Shown here in pieces: positions 1-8,463 of a stretch of DNA of 25,120 nucleotides. Position numbers and translations under genes: made by a program. Location: contig JAJYTL010000007.1 in assembly GCA_021793055.1 (NCBI GenBank), forward strand, positions 1 to 25,120. Reading direction: 5' to 3'. The DNA is from Pseudomonadota bacterium. GTDB taxonomy: Bacteria; Pseudomonadota; Alphaproteobacteria; Ferrovibrionales; Ferrovibrionaceae. A model generated the notes under the pieces. The model saw only the letters and a program-made list of their open reading frames with translations, searched no databases and was not told where the DNA came from. Position 1 is the stretch's first letter, and each line of letters begins with the position of its first letter.

Positions 1-588
1 CAGATTATAGGTGAAGCGCTCGAGCAGGACCGGGTTCACCGCCGTCCCCGCCTGAATCATCGACGTCTGCCACTCGGCCAAGGCGTAGACCATCTGACTG
101 CCGGAAAGGATCAGGCGCTGATCGAGCACGGCGGGCGGCACGACGGTGACGATCTGGCGGATCAGACGACTCGTGCGCACCATACCTTCGTCGAAGCGGC
201 CCTGAAGGATCGCCGTGACGTCGACCTGCGGGCTCAAGCAGGCTTGGGCGAGAAAGCGGACGTAGTAATCCTGGCCGTCGCTGGCGAGCAGCCGTTCCGC
301 GAGCGGGCGGATGCGGACCTCGACCAGCGCGCGGAGGTCGTGCGAGCGGCCATTCTCATGCACGTCCGCCAGCATCTGCAGGCGACGCTCATTGATGCGT
401 GAAGTCCGCAAGGCGAAAATCGCTTCGATCAAATTTTGCCGCGAACCGAAATGGTAATGAAGCGCAGAGGTGTTTTTCTGTTTGGCGGCAACCGTGATCT
501 GCCGGAGCGAAACGCCTTCGATCCCTTGCTCCGCAAAAAGCCTTTCCGCGGTTTCGATCAACACGACCTTAGTGTCGCGGTCACGCAT
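1..588 (-). CDS. TetR/AcrR-family transcriptional regulator (3' end outside window)
   Basis: The reading frame is open from ATG at 588 to the window edge (196 codons), so the C-terminus is missing. The N-terminus is a typical TetR DNA-binding domain. Residues about 8-55 form three helices, with the helix-turn-helix around 'GVSLRQITVAAK' and the family hallmark 'LHYHFGSRQNLIEAIF' just after it. The remainder is a helical ligand/dimer domain that gives no clue to the effector. A purine-rich ribosome site (GGGGAAGAGAG) directly precedes the ATG. The gene is divergent from the acetyltransferase-amidase pair, and TetR proteins commonly bind between themselves and a divergent target. The TTATCAA repeats at 637-669 are candidate operators. 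Family assignment is secure; the regulated genes and the ligand are unknown. Confidence 0.9.
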   Translation of the reverse strand, partial: MRDRDTKVVLIETAERLFAEQGIEGVSLRQITVAAKQKNTSALHYHFGSRQNLIEAIFALRTSRINERRLQMLADVHENGRSHDLRALVEVRIRPLAERLLASDGQDYYVRFLAQACLSPQVDVTAILQGRFDEGMVRTSRLIRQIVTVVPPAVLDQRLILSGSQMVYALAEWQTSMIQAGTAVNPVLLERFTYNL

Positions 589-636
589 ACTCTCTTCCCC
601 CGACTAACCCTCGCTTCGCGGCAAGGGTCCTCGTCT

Positions 637-669
637 GTTATCAACGCTTGTTATCAACTTATCAATAAC
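637..669. promoter_or_regulatory. Cluster of TTATCAA repeats, candidate TetR operator
   Basis: The word TTATCAA occurs three times, at 638-644, 651-657 and 659-665. The first two lie inside a 9-bp direct repeat (GTTATCAAC at 637-645 and 650-658). The outer GTTAT at 650-654 and ATAAC at 665-669 form an imperfect dyad. The cluster sits 49-81 bp upstream of the divergent TetR-family start, in an AT-richer patch. This is where an autoregulatory operator would be expected. The operator role is inference from position and repetition. The word also resembles part of a DnaA box but lacks the full consensus. Confidence 0.35.
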
Positions 670-1139
670 TCCGGCGCGGCGCGGCGGCCAACCCAATATT
701 CCATGTTAACCATACATTGCCGTGTCGGCCGTCATCTATCAAGAGGCGCGCAAAACCCATCGGGATACAAATTGAAAAGATATGGCAATACAACGCTTTA
801 AAAAATAATGCGCCTGGCGCAACCGAGGGGAGTTTAGAAGAACTACTACTTTTAGTTGCTCTATCGCCGCCTGATCGCCCGCCCTCGGGCGGGCCGGGGC
901 GGGGGCGGATCGGCCGATGTCGCGGATCAGGCAGATTTTGCCCGGACGCGCGCGAAGAGCCGAGAAAATCCTGCCCCTCCGGTCGCGCGGGCGCGCGGTG
1001 CCGGCGGCCGAAAGGCGCGGAAATCTCGCACTTTCCGGTTTCGGCACGGCTCTTGCTGACCTTGGCGGCGGATACCCGCAACGCCGTCAGTTCCGGCAAT
1101 CGCCGCCGGAGCCTGAGGCCGAACCCGAGCGAGAGGCCC
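670..1139. other. Long non-coding leader upstream of the GNAT gene
   Basis: No convincing gene lies between the TetR start and the acetyltransferase start. Frames are open here on both strands, but their translations are Arg/Pro/Ala-rich and match no family I recognise. The segment around 760-810 is AT-rich, with a TTGAAA at 772-777, and could hold a plus-strand promoter. A perfect hairpin with 8-bp arms (GCCCGCCC 877-884, GGGCGGGC 887-894, 2-nt gap) follows, with no T-run on either side. From about 880 to 1139 the sequence is very GC-rich and shows nothing further I can name. Confidence 0.4.
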
Positions 1140-1769
1140 ATGCTAGCAAGCCCCCTTCCGACCCAGACCGTCATCGAGACGCCCCGGCTCCTCCTTCGTC
1201 CGATTGCGCTTAGCGACGCCAGTGGCCTGCATCTCGTGTTCAGCGATCCCGAGACCATGCGCTATGTCGACTTCCCGCCTTGCGCCAACCTGGCCGAAAC
1301 GCAAAAGCGCATCCAGCTTTGGACCATCCCGTTGCCGGAGTGGCACGCCACCTGGACGCTGGCCGAAAAAGAAAGCGGAACGCCGATCGGCATCGTGACC
1401 TATCATCATCGCGAAAGCTCGAACCGGCATCTCGAGGTCGGCTATGTCCTCGGCCGATCCCATTGGCGGCAGGGCCTGATGCGCGAGGCGATGAGCGGGC
1501 TGATCGATTATTGCTTCGAGGCGCTGGCCATGCACCGCATCGAGGTGACCGTCTGCCCCGACAACGTTGCCGCCGTCCGCTTTACCGAAAGCCTCGGCTT
1601 CCGTCGCGAGGGCGGACCGCTGCGCGACCGCTCGCTGGTGCAGGGCCAGTACCGCGATCTTCTGCTCTATGGCCTGCTCGAACGCGACTGGCGGGCGAAG
1701 ACCATCCGGGCCGAGGCGGCCATGATCTATGCCGCCGCGAGCCGGCGGCCCGAGCTGCGCCCGATCTAA
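1140..1769 (+). CDS. GNAT-family N-acetyltransferase (RimJ/RimL-like)
   Basis: This is a 209-residue protein of the Gcn5-related acetyltransferase superfamily, which moves an acetyl group from acetyl-CoA to an amine. It opens with the RimJ/RimL-type start 'TPRLLLRPIALSD' (about residues 14-26). The acetyl-CoA-binding motif A follows as 'EVGYVLGRSHWRQGLMREA' (about residues 100-118). The late motif 'NVAAVRFTESLGFRREG' (about residues 142-158) is also typical. The frame is open much further upstream, but only the sequence from the ATG at 1140 resembles the family; GAGAGG lies just before it with short spacing. The gene is followed after 93 bp by the amidase. The acceptor could be a protein N-terminus or a small molecule; the sequence does not decide. 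Confidence 0.87.
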   Translation: MLASPLPTQTVIETPRLLLRPIALSDASGLHLVFSDPETMRYVDFPPCANLAETQKRIQLWTIPLPEWHATWTLAEKESGTPIGIVTYHHRESSNRHLEVGYVLGRSHWRQGLMREAMSGLIDYCFEALAMHRIEVTVCPDNVAAVRFTESLGFRREGGPLRDRSLVQGQYRDLLLYGLLERDWRAKTIRAEAAMIYAAASRRPELRPI

Positions 1770-1778
1770 CGCGGGTAA

Positions 1779-1846
1779 GATTCGCGCGCGCCCAAGGCGA
1801 GGCCGCCGATCCGGGGCCAAACCGGGCTGTACAGCGCGCGCGAATC
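1779..1846. repeat. Perfect 13-bp inverted repeat between GNAT and amidase genes
   Basis: GATTCGCGCGCGC at 1779-1791 is exactly complementary to GCGCGCGCGAATC at 1834-1846, with a 42-nt loop. No T-run follows on the plus strand, so it is not a classical intrinsic terminator. It could act as an mRNA-stabilising stem, a weak terminator or a protein site. It ends 16 bp before the amidase ATG, so the stem would lie directly upstream of that gene's ribosome-binding region in any read-through transcript. Confidence 0.5.
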
Positions 1847-1862
1847 GCGCCACTCTTCGGTC

Positions 1863-3278
1863 ATGGATGCACTTATTCGCATGACCGCGCGCGAGGTGGT
1901 CGCCCGCCTCGCCAAGGGCGAGGTTTCGCCTCTCGATCTGATCGACCTGGCCGAGAAGCGCATCGCCGAGACCGACGGCGCCATCAACGCGCTGCCAACC
2001 CGCTGCTTCGAGCGCGCGCGGGACAAGGCGAAGGCGCTGATGCAAAAGCGCCCGGTATCGCCGCCGCCCGGCTATCTGCACGGCCTGCCAGTCGCGATCA
2101 AGGATCTCGCCGAGGTCGCCGGCGTGCGCACCACCTTCGGCTCGCCGATTTACGCCGATCACGTGCCGGCGCGCTCGGACCTTCAGGTCGAGATTCTGGA
2201 AGCCCACGGCGCGACCGTGGTCGCCAAGTCCAACACCCCCGAATTCGGCGCCGGCGCGCAGACCTTCAACGAGGTCTTGGGCACCACCGCCAATCCGTGG
2301 AACACGGCGCTGACGCCGGGCGGCTCGTCCGGCGGCGCGGCCGCCGCGCTCGCCGCCGGCCAGGTCTGGCTCGCGAGCGGCAGCGATCTCGGCGGCAGTC
2401 TCCGCATCCCGGCCGCCTTCTGCGGCGTCGTCGGTCTGCGGCCCTCGCCGGGCCGCGTCGCCCATGGCCAGACCGCGCTGCCCTTCGATCCACTCTCGGT
2501 CGCCGGGCCGATGGCCCGCAACGTCGGCGACGTGGCGCTGATGCTCGACGCCATGAGCGGCGAGACCTTCGAGGATCCGATTTCGCTGCCGCCGCCCGCG
2601 ACGCCGTTCTTACGGGCGATCGAGCGGCCGGTGGCGCCGAAACGCGTCGCCTTTCATCCCACCCTCAATCTCACGCCGGTGGATCCCGAGGTCGCCGAGG
2701 TCTGCCGCCGCGCCGCGCAAAGCTTCGCCGGCCTCGGCGCTGAGGTCGAGGAGGAGACGCTCGATTTCGGCGACGCCGAAGCGATGTTCCAGACCTTTCG
2801 CGCGGTCGGCTTCGCCGCCCGCCACCAGCCCCTGCTGGAGAGCCATCGCGACCAGCTGAAGCCCGAGGTGATCTGGAACATCGAGGCCGGCCTGAAGCGC
2901 TCGGCGCGCGACATCGCCGAGGCCGAGCGCGGCCGCACCGCGTTGTGGCGCCGGGTTCTCGCCTTCTTCGAGAAATTCGAGCTGCTGCTCTGCCCGACCA
3001 CGCTGGTGCCGCCCTTCGATCACCACCAGCGTTATCTGAGCGAGCTCGGCGGGGTGAAGTTCCCGACCTACGTGAGTTGGCTCATTCCGACCTTCGCGGT
3101 CACCTTGACCGCCTGCCCGGCAATCTCGATCCCGTGCGGCTTCACCGCCTCGGGTCTGCCCATCGGCTTGCAGATGGTGGGACGGCCGCGCGGCGAGGCG
3201 GCGCTGCTCGCCGCCGCCCATCTCTTCGAGCAGGCGCACGATTTCCACCGCCGCGTACCGCTCGACCCGCGCGGCTGA
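1863..3278 (+). CDS. Amidase-signature family hydrolase
   Basis: This 471-residue protein belongs to the amidase signature family, which hydrolyses carboxylic amides to acid and ammonia with a Ser-cisSer-Lys triad. The general-base lysine is K80 in 'GLPVAIKDL'. The Gly/Ser-rich signature runs from about residue 150 and contains 'TPGGSSGGAAAALAAG' with the cis-serine at S155/S156. The nucleophile is S179 in 'SDLGGSLRIPAA'. The C-terminal part ('FTASGLPIGLQMVG') is also characteristic, and the length is normal. There is no GatB partner, signal peptide or clear GatA marker, so it is more likely a catabolic amidase than the tRNA amidotransferase subunit. It faces the iorAB genes convergently. The substrate (aryl-acetamide, aliphatic amide or other) cannot be read from sequence. 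Confidence 0.9.
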   Translation: MDALIRMTAREVVARLAKGEVSPLDLIDLAEKRIAETDGAINALPTRCFERARDKAKALMQKRPVSPPPGYLHGLPVAIKDLAEVAGVRTTFGSPIYADHVPARSDLQVEILEAHGATVVAKSNTPEFGAGAQTFNEVLGTTANPWNTALTPGGSSGGAAAALAAGQVWLASGSDLGGSLRIPAAFCGVVGLRPSPGRVAHGQTALPFDPLSVAGPMARNVGDVALMLDAMSGETFEDPISLPPPATPFLRAIERPVAPKRVAFHPTLNLTPVDPEVAEVCRRAAQSFAGLGAEVEEETLDFGDAEAMFQTFRAVGFAARHQPLLESHRDQLKPEVIWNIEAGLKRSARDIAEAERGRTALWRRVLAFFEKFELLLCPTTLVPPFDHHQRYLSELGGVKFPTYVSWLIPTFAVTLTACPAISIPCGFTASGLPIGLQMVGRPRGEAALLAAAHLFEQAHDFHRRVPLDPRG

Positions 3279-3333
3279 GCGTCACGCCCGCGACAGCCTC
3301 AAGGCGCAAGCCCTCAAGGCCAAAACGAAACGC

Positions 3334-4848
3334 TCACGCGCCGGCTGCGGCGGTTCCGGCCTCCGTCGCCAAGCCGCCGGCCCGGGCGGCGGCGATCGCC
3401 GTGTCCAAGGCCTTGCCGTCGGGATCGCGCAGAGCCGCCGCGCGGGCGGCACGGATGGCGCCCTTGCGGTCGGCGAGCGCGGCGTCGGCCTCCACCAGAT
3501 TTTCGAAAATGGCGGTGAAATTGCCGAGCCCGCGGCGATGGGTTTCGCCGTAGCCTTTGACGAGACGCGCGCATTCGACGATCTCAAGCGCGAGTTCCGG
3601 ATCGCCCACCGCGGCCCCCTTGATCGCCGCCAGCCACCGTTCGATCGCCGCCTGCTCCTCGGCATAGCGCGAGCCGATGCGGCGCACGCGGCGGAGCGCG
3701 CTCAAGCCCTTGAGCAAGAGGAAGCCGCCGATGCTGGTGGTCTTGATCTTGAGGCCGATGTTGAGCCGCGCCTCGAGGCCGAAGCGCCGCGCCAGGGTGC
3801 GCGCCGGCCGCGCCAGGAAGCCCGGCAACACCGAGCAGAACTCGTCGACCCCGGGCTTCAGGAATTCGACCACCTGGACCAACTGGTCGGGCCGGGCGCC
3901 GACCTCGCGACGGACGCGCTGCAACCGGCTTTCCCGCGTCTTCAGGTCGGCGACGCGGATCACGTCCTCGTAGCTCATCCAGAGCGCGAGATGGCGGCCG
4001 GTCTCGCTGATAAGACGATGGCCGGCGCCGGAATCGAGCGCGAGGATGGGCTCCAGGCGGTCGAGATAGGTCTTGGCGTAGGCCGCGTCCTGATAATCGA
4101 TCAGCCGCGCGACGCCGGCCTCGAGCACGCCATGGGTCTCGACCGGAAAGGCGCGGCGGACGCGGTCGATCTCGGGCGGTGCGGCCGCGGCGTTCGCCGC
4201 CGGCGTCGTCGGCGCGCCCATGGCAGCGGCAAAGCCGGCGGCAAACCCGCGTAGGCTGGCCTCGACGCCCTTGCCGCTCCGGGCGATCGCGGACTCGCAG
4301 GTTTCGCGCGAGACCGGCAAGGCGCCCGAGCCGGCGATGGCGCCGAAAAGAACCGCGCTGATCACCGTGCCGTTGGTTCGCGCCAGTGCCGCCATGTCGG
4401 CCATCACCGCGCGCTTAGCGAGGCCCTTGCCGGCCTCGATCACGCGCTCGGCCTCGTAGCGGCCATCGCCCATGGCGCCTTTCTCGGCGATGGCGTAGAT
4501 GCGATGGGTCGAGGCGATCAGCGTGGTGCGCTCGCGGCTGATATAGCCGTTCTGCATCGCGCGGCCGGCTTCGATCAATTCGGAGGCGACCATGATGTCG
4601 ACATCGCCCGGGCTCGGCGTCAGCGCGAAGACCGGCGGCGCGGCCAGGCTTTCGGCCCGCTCCGGATAGATCTCGATGTAGTAGGTTGTGGCGCCAGTGC
4701 GTTGCGCAACGCCCGGGATCGAGGTGCTTTGCGCGGGAAAGCCGGCGCTCTCCGCGACATCGAGAATCCAGTCCGCGAGCACGCCACCACCTTCGCCGCC
4801 AAGTGCGGCGATCAGCAGCGTGATCGGCCCGTTAAAGTTCGCGCTCAT
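3334..4848 (-). CDS. iorB: Indolepyruvate ferredoxin oxidoreductase, beta subunit (long form)
   Basis: This is a 504-residue protein. The N-terminal 190 residues match the gamma-type domain of 2-oxoacid:ferredoxin oxidoreductases: 'LIAALGGEGGGVLADWI' at about 11-27 and 'IPGVAQRTGATTYY' at about 43-56. Archaeal IorB is only about 200 residues. The extra C-terminal 300 residues are the extension seen in proteobacterial homologues. With IorA it forms the enzyme that oxidatively decarboxylates aryl-pyruvates such as indolepyruvate to aryl-acetyl-CoA, reducing an electron acceptor. Start and stop overlap with iorA as ATGA (4845-4848), implying translational coupling and a fixed subunit ratio. The C-terminal region contains 'IECAR/VECARLVKGYGETHRRG'-like sequence typical of that extension, whose function I do not know. 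Confidence 0.88.
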   Translation of the reverse strand: MSANFNGPITLLIAALGGEGGGVLADWILDVAESAGFPAQSTSIPGVAQRTGATTYYIEIYPERAESLAAPPVFALTPSPGDVDIMVASELIEAGRAMQNGYISRERTTLIASTHRIYAIAEKGAMGDGRYEAERVIEAGKGLAKRAVMADMAALARTNGTVISAVLFGAIAGSGALPVSRETCESAIARSGKGVEASLRGFAAGFAAAMGAPTTPAANAAAAPPEIDRVRRAFPVETHGVLEAGVARLIDYQDAAYAKTYLDRLEPILALDSGAGHRLISETGRHLALWMSYEDVIRVADLKTRESRLQRVRREVGARPDQLVQVVEFLKPGVDEFCSVLPGFLARPARTLARRFGLEARLNIGLKIKTTSIGGFLLLKGLSALRRVRRIGSRYAEEQAAIERWLAAIKGAAVGDPELALEIVECARLVKGYGETHRRGLGNFTAIFENLVEADAALADRKGAIRAARAAALRDPDGKALDTAIAAARAGGLATEAGTAAAGA

Positions 4849-7001
4849 GCGAGGTCCGCCGCTTGCGCCACGCGCGCCCGGCCGCGCAAGCGGCCGATGA
4901 CCGCGCGCCGCAGGCGATCGAGCCAGAGCTCGAAGGGCTTCGGGTTGTGCACGATTTCGGCGCGATAGAAGGAGGGACAGAGCACCGCCGCGTGAGCGAC
5001 CTCGCCGCACAACCCGCAGCCGAGACAGTTGTGATCGACGCGGGCGACCGGATCCTGGCGCAGCGGGTCCGGATTGGGCTTGATGGTGAGCGAGGGACAC
5101 CCCGACAAGCGGATGCAGGAATGATCGCCGGTGCAGACGTCCTCGTCGACGCCGAAACGCGTGATGGCGAGCCGCTCGCCGGCCTGGAGCTTCTTCGCGT
5201 TCTGCGGCCGGACGCGGCGCTGGCGCTCGAGCTGGCACTCGCCCTCGGCGACGATCACCTTGAGGCCCTTCTGCTTGGTGGTGAGCGCCTGGCGCAACGT
5301 CCTCGCCATTTCGGCCACGTGATAGCTGCGCACCACCTTGAGCCACTGCACGCCGAGGCCTTTCAGCGTGCGCTCGATCCCCATGTCGCTCGGCTGGTTC
5401 AAGGCGTTGCTGCCGGAGGAGGGGATGTGCTGCGCCCCGGTGGCCGAGGTGTAGCCGTTCTTCATGATCATCAAGACGCCGTCGTCGCGGTTGAAAACGG
5501 CACTGGCGATGCCCGAGGTGAGGCCGTTATGCCAGAAGCCGCCGTCGCCCATGACGCTGACGACGCGCTTGTCGCCGAAGGCGGGCGCGACGGCGGCGGC
5601 GCTGGCGAGCCCGAGGCCGTAACCCAGAACGGTATTGCCGATATTGAACGGCGGCAGCGTCGAGAAGGTGTGGCACCCGATATCGGCGCTGACATGGAAG
5701 GCACCGACATCCTTCTCGACGATCTTCATGGCGCTGAACACCGGCCGCTCCGGGCAACCGACGCAGAAGCCGGGCGGCCGCGCCGGCATCGGTTCGCCGA
5801 GAAGCTCGGCGGCCTTCTTCTTCGGTGCCATGAGGCGGTCGTATGCCGCGATGATCGGCGCGAGATCGAGGCCGCGCGGCACCGCGCCCTCGACGAAGCG
5901 GGCGACGCCCGCGAGTACCACCTCGCCGGTATATTCGCCGGCCATCGGCAGCACCGTCTTGCCGACCACGGTGGTGTTGAGATCGGCCTTGCGCAGGATC
6001 GCGTTGAGCGCGTCCTCGATATAGGCGGGCTGGCCCTCCTCGACGACGAGAACGGCGCGCTTGCCGGCGCAAAAGCCCGCCAGCTCGTCAGGGATCAGCG
6101 GATAGGTGACGTTCATCACATAAAGCGGCACCTGGCTGGCGCCGAAGGCATCGGCGAGGCCGAGCTGGGACAGAGCCCGCATCACCGCGTTGTACAGGCC
6201 ACCCTGGACCACGATGCCGATGTCGTCGAGGCGGCCGGAAAAGCTCTCGTTGAGGCGGTTTTCGCGGATGTACTTGACCGCCGCCGGCCAGCGCACCTCG
6301 ATCTTGTGCTTCTCCTGGGCGTAGGTCGAGGGCGGCAGGCAGACCCGGCCATAGTCGAATTCCGGCGCCGCGATGACGCGGTTGCGCGACAGCGCCGGCG
6401 CGCGGTTGTCCTTGCACACGAAGCTGCCGTGCACATGGCAGGCGCGGATGCGAAGCTCGAGCATCACCGGCGTGTTGCTCGCCTCCGAGAGCGCGAAGCC
6501 GTGCTCCACCATGTCGACGATCTTTGGCAGATTGGGCCGCGGGTCGAGCAGCCACATCTGCGACTTCATGGCGAAGGCGTGGCTGCGTTCCTGGATCACG
6601 CTCGCGCCTTCGCCGTAGTCCTCTCCGATGATGACGAGGGCGCCGCCGCGCACCCCGGCCGAGGACAGGTTGGACAGCGCGTCGGAGGCGACGTTGGTGC
6701 CGACCACCGATTTCCAGGTCACCGCGCCGCGCATCGGATAGTTGATCGAGGCGCCGAGCATGGCGGCGGCGCCGGCTTCGTTGGCGGCGGCCTCGAAATG
6801 GACCCCGAGCTCGTCGAGCACCTCGCTGGCGTCAGCCAGCACGTCCATGAGATGGGAAACCGGCGCCCCCTGATAGCCGCCGACATAACTGACACCGGAC
6901 TGCAACAGCGCCTTGGTGACGGCCAGGATGCCTTCGCCGTGAAACACCTCGCCCTGACGAAGGCGAAGCGTCGCCACCTCTTTCTTGAAAGATCGTTCCA
7001 T
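4845..7001 (-). CDS. iorA: Indolepyruvate ferredoxin oxidoreductase, alpha subunit
   Basis: This 718-residue catalytic subunit binds thiamine diphosphate and 4Fe-4S centres. The N-terminal pyrimidine-binding domain includes 'SYVGGYQGAPVSHLMDVL'. The central C-terminal part has the thiamine diphosphate motif 'VMGDGGFWHNGLTSG' followed by 'MKNGYTSATGAQ'. Near the end is a ferredoxin-like region with cysteines at about 623, 629, 635, 659, 662, 665 and 675. Only the CxxCxxC at 659-665 is canonical; the first group is spaced C-x5-C-x5-C. The frame extends upstream to about 7076. The ATG at 7001 is preferred because AAAGAGG lies a few bases before it and family homology begins there. An intrinsic terminator for the upstream binding-protein gene lies at 7067-7129, so iorA probably has its own promoter or depends on read-through. 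Confidence 0.92.
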   Translation of the reverse strand: MERSFKKEVATLRLRQGEVFHGEGILAVTKALLQSGVSYVGGYQGAPVSHLMDVLADASEVLDELGVHFEAAANEAGAAAMLGASINYPMRGAVTWKSVVGTNVASDALSNLSSAGVRGGALVIIGEDYGEGASVIQERSHAFAMKSQMWLLDPRPNLPKIVDMVEHGFALSEASNTPVMLELRIRACHVHGSFVCKDNRAPALSRNRVIAAPEFDYGRVCLPPSTYAQEKHKIEVRWPAAVKYIRENRLNESFSGRLDDIGIVVQGGLYNAVMRALSQLGLADAFGASQVPLYVMNVTYPLIPDELAGFCAGKRAVLVVEEGQPAYIEDALNAILRKADLNTTVVGKTVLPMAGEYTGEVVLAGVARFVEGAVPRGLDLAPIIAAYDRLMAPKKKAAELLGEPMPARPPGFCVGCPERPVFSAMKIVEKDVGAFHVSADIGCHTFSTLPPFNIGNTVLGYGLGLASAAAVAPAFGDKRVVSVMGDGGFWHNGLTSGIASAVFNRDDGVLMIMKNGYTSATGAQHIPSSGSNALNQPSDMGIERTLKGLGVQWLKVVRSYHVAEMARTLRQALTTKQKGLKVIVAEGECQLERQRRVRPQNAKKLQAGERLAITRFGVDEDVCTGDHSCIRLSGCPSLTIKPNPDPLRQDPVARVDHNCLGCGLCGEVAHAAVLCPSFYRAEIVHNPKPFELWLDRLRRAVIGRLRGRARVAQAADLA

Positions 7002-7066
7002 CGCCTCTTTCCGCGTGCCGCCGATACGCCGCTCGTTCGCATTAGTCTTATCGCAAAAAGACCCGT

Positions 7067-7129
7067 AAAAAAGCAACTTCCGCCAGTCGCCGACCGGACC
7101 CCGGGATCGGGCCAGGCAACTGGCGGAAG
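7067..7129 (-). terminator. Rho-independent terminator of the minus-strand binding-protein gene
   Basis: On the minus strand, CTTCCGCCAGT (7129-7119) pairs perfectly with ACTGGCGGAAG (7087-7077). The 31-nt loop is itself GC-rich and contains CCCGGG. The stem is followed by TTGC and a run of six T (7072-7067). This is a textbook intrinsic terminator, about 70 bp after the stop codon of the solute-binding protein at 7201. It separates that gene from iorAB. Confidence 0.85.
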
Positions 7130-7200
7130 CGCAGTCAGCTAGACGTCAACCGAACGCTCGCCGAACCTCAACGCACGATCGGCCAAGCGCCCGGAGGGGC

Positions 7201-8463
7201 TTACTTGCTCGCGGCCTTGACGAAGCCCGGCAGCATCGGCTGGCCGTTCGCCGCGTGCGCCGGCCAGATCGCCACCTGCTTGCCGTTCTGCCACTGGATG
7301 CCGACGCCGCTCACCAGATGCTCGCCGTACTGGACGTCGTGGGTGAACCGCGCCTTGCGGCCGTAGTATTTGATCCGACCCATCGAGCCGACGATGTCGG
7401 TCTTCTCCAGCGCCGCGACCAGCGCGTTGGCGTTGGTCGAGCGGGCCCGCTCGACCGCCGCCTTCAGCGCATACATGGAATCGTAGGTCATGTAGGCCTC
7501 GAGCGTCGGCGTGGTCTTGAACATCTTCACGTAAGCGTCGGTGAAGGGAATGCTCTTCGGCGTCACCGCGGCGCCGGGCGCGCCGGCGTTCCAGGTGATC
7601 ACGCCCTCGGTCGCGCCGTTAGACCGCTTCCAGAAATTGCTGGCGCCGGCCTGGGCGTTGAAGCCGGCGAGCAGCGCCGGCACCTGCTGGTCGTGCCATT
7701 GCACCGTCGGCGCCAACCCGACATGGGCCATGCCGGCGATGATGACGTTGGCGTGCGTCGCTTCGACCTTATTGAAGAGCGGCGTGAAGTCCTTGGTATT
7801 GGGCGCGAAGCGGATGTGATCGACGACCTTGAGACCGGCCTTCGGCAGGCAGGCCAGATAGCCCTGGTCGAGCGACTTGGTCCAGGCCGCGTCCTCGCTC
7901 AGCACCACCGCGGTCTTGAAGCCGAGCTTCTTGACCAGCGCGTAGTGCGAGATGTCGCAGACCGCGCGGGCGAGATAGTAGGAGTTCGGGGTCTGCTCGA
8001 AGATGTATTTGTATTTGCCGTAGTCGTTATGGACCATGGTCGCGATCTTGTTGCTCGCGCCGCCGGCGATGAACGGCACGTGGAAGCGCGATGCCCACGG
8101 AATGATCCCGAAATCGACCTCGCTGATGAAGCCGCCGATGACCGCGACTACGTGGTCCTGCTTCACCGCGCGCTGGAAGGCGCGCACGCCGTCCGTCGCC
8201 GAGGCATGGTCGTCGTACTGAAACAGCTCGATCTTGCGGCCATCGATGCCGCCGGCGGCGTTGATCTCGTTGGCCGCCAGGATGGCCCCGTCCTTGATGC
8301 CGGCGCCAAGCGGGTTCGCCTGCCACGCGATGATGCCGATCCTGACCGGCGGCTTGGCCGCGGCATGCGCGGCGCCGACGCCGAACGTCATGGCGACGGC
8401 GACCGCCGCCGCGCCGAAACTTCGGGCCAATCGACGCCGGATTTCCGAATGTCTGGTTTCCAC
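7201..8463 (-). CDS. Branched-chain-amino-acid-type ABC transporter substrate-binding protein (copy 1)
   Basis: This is a 420-residue periplasmic binding protein of the Leu/Ile/Val (peripla_BP_6) family. A cleavable Sec signal is visible: arginines at about 9-14, a hydrophobic stretch at 17-31, then an 'AHA-AAK' cleavage site near residue 35. The mature part starts 'PPVRIGIIAW' and continues with the family pattern 'NEINAAGGIDGRKIEL'. The start is GTG at 8463, chosen because GGGGAGG lies 6 bases upstream and the signal peptide begins there. It is a close paralogue of the divergent copy at 9114; both have 420 codons and share long blocks such as 'RAFQRAVKQDHVVAV' and 'PKAGLKVVDHIRF'. It has no permease of its own and presumably delivers to the same LivH/LivM/LivGF complex. 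The ligand is unknown. Confidence 0.92.
   Translation of the reverse strand: METRHSEIRRRLARSFGAAAVAVAMTFGVGAAHAAAKPPVRIGIIAWQANPLGAGIKDGAILAANEINAAGGIDGRKIELFQYDDHASATDGVRAFQRAVKQDHVVAVIGGFISEVDFGIIPWASRFHVPFIAGGASNKIATMVHNDYGKYKYIFEQTPNSYYLARAVCDISHYALVKKLGFKTAVVLSEDAAWTKSLDQGYLACLPKAGLKVVDHIRFAPNTKDFTPLFNKVEATHANVIIAGMAHVGLAPTVQWHDQQVPALLAGFNAQAGASNFWKRSNGATEGVITWNAGAPGAAVTPKSIPFTDAYVKMFKTTPTLEAYMTYDSMYALKAAVERARSTNANALVAALEKTDIVGSMGRIKYYGRKARFTHDVQYGEHLVSGVGIQWQNGKQVAIWPAHAANGQPMLPGFVKAASK

Noticed and set aside
638..665. DnaA-box cluster or replication origin
   Set aside because: The TTATCAA words lack the TTATCCACA consensus, and no dnaA, dnaN, parAB or AT-rich unwinding element is nearby.
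877..894. Rho-independent terminator at the GCCCGCCC/GGGCGGGC hairpin
   Set aside because: The stem is strong, but no T-run follows on either strand and no gene ends nearby.
717..1139. N-terminal extension of the acetyltransferase frame
   Set aside because: The extra 141 codons are Arg/Pro/Gly-rich and do not resemble GNAT proteins. The family N-terminus begins just after ATG 1140.
4863..7142. A 759-codon plus-strand frame opposite iorA
   Set aside because: It mirrors iorA in the complementary register and has no recognisable domain; the iorA protein on the other strand is unmistakable.
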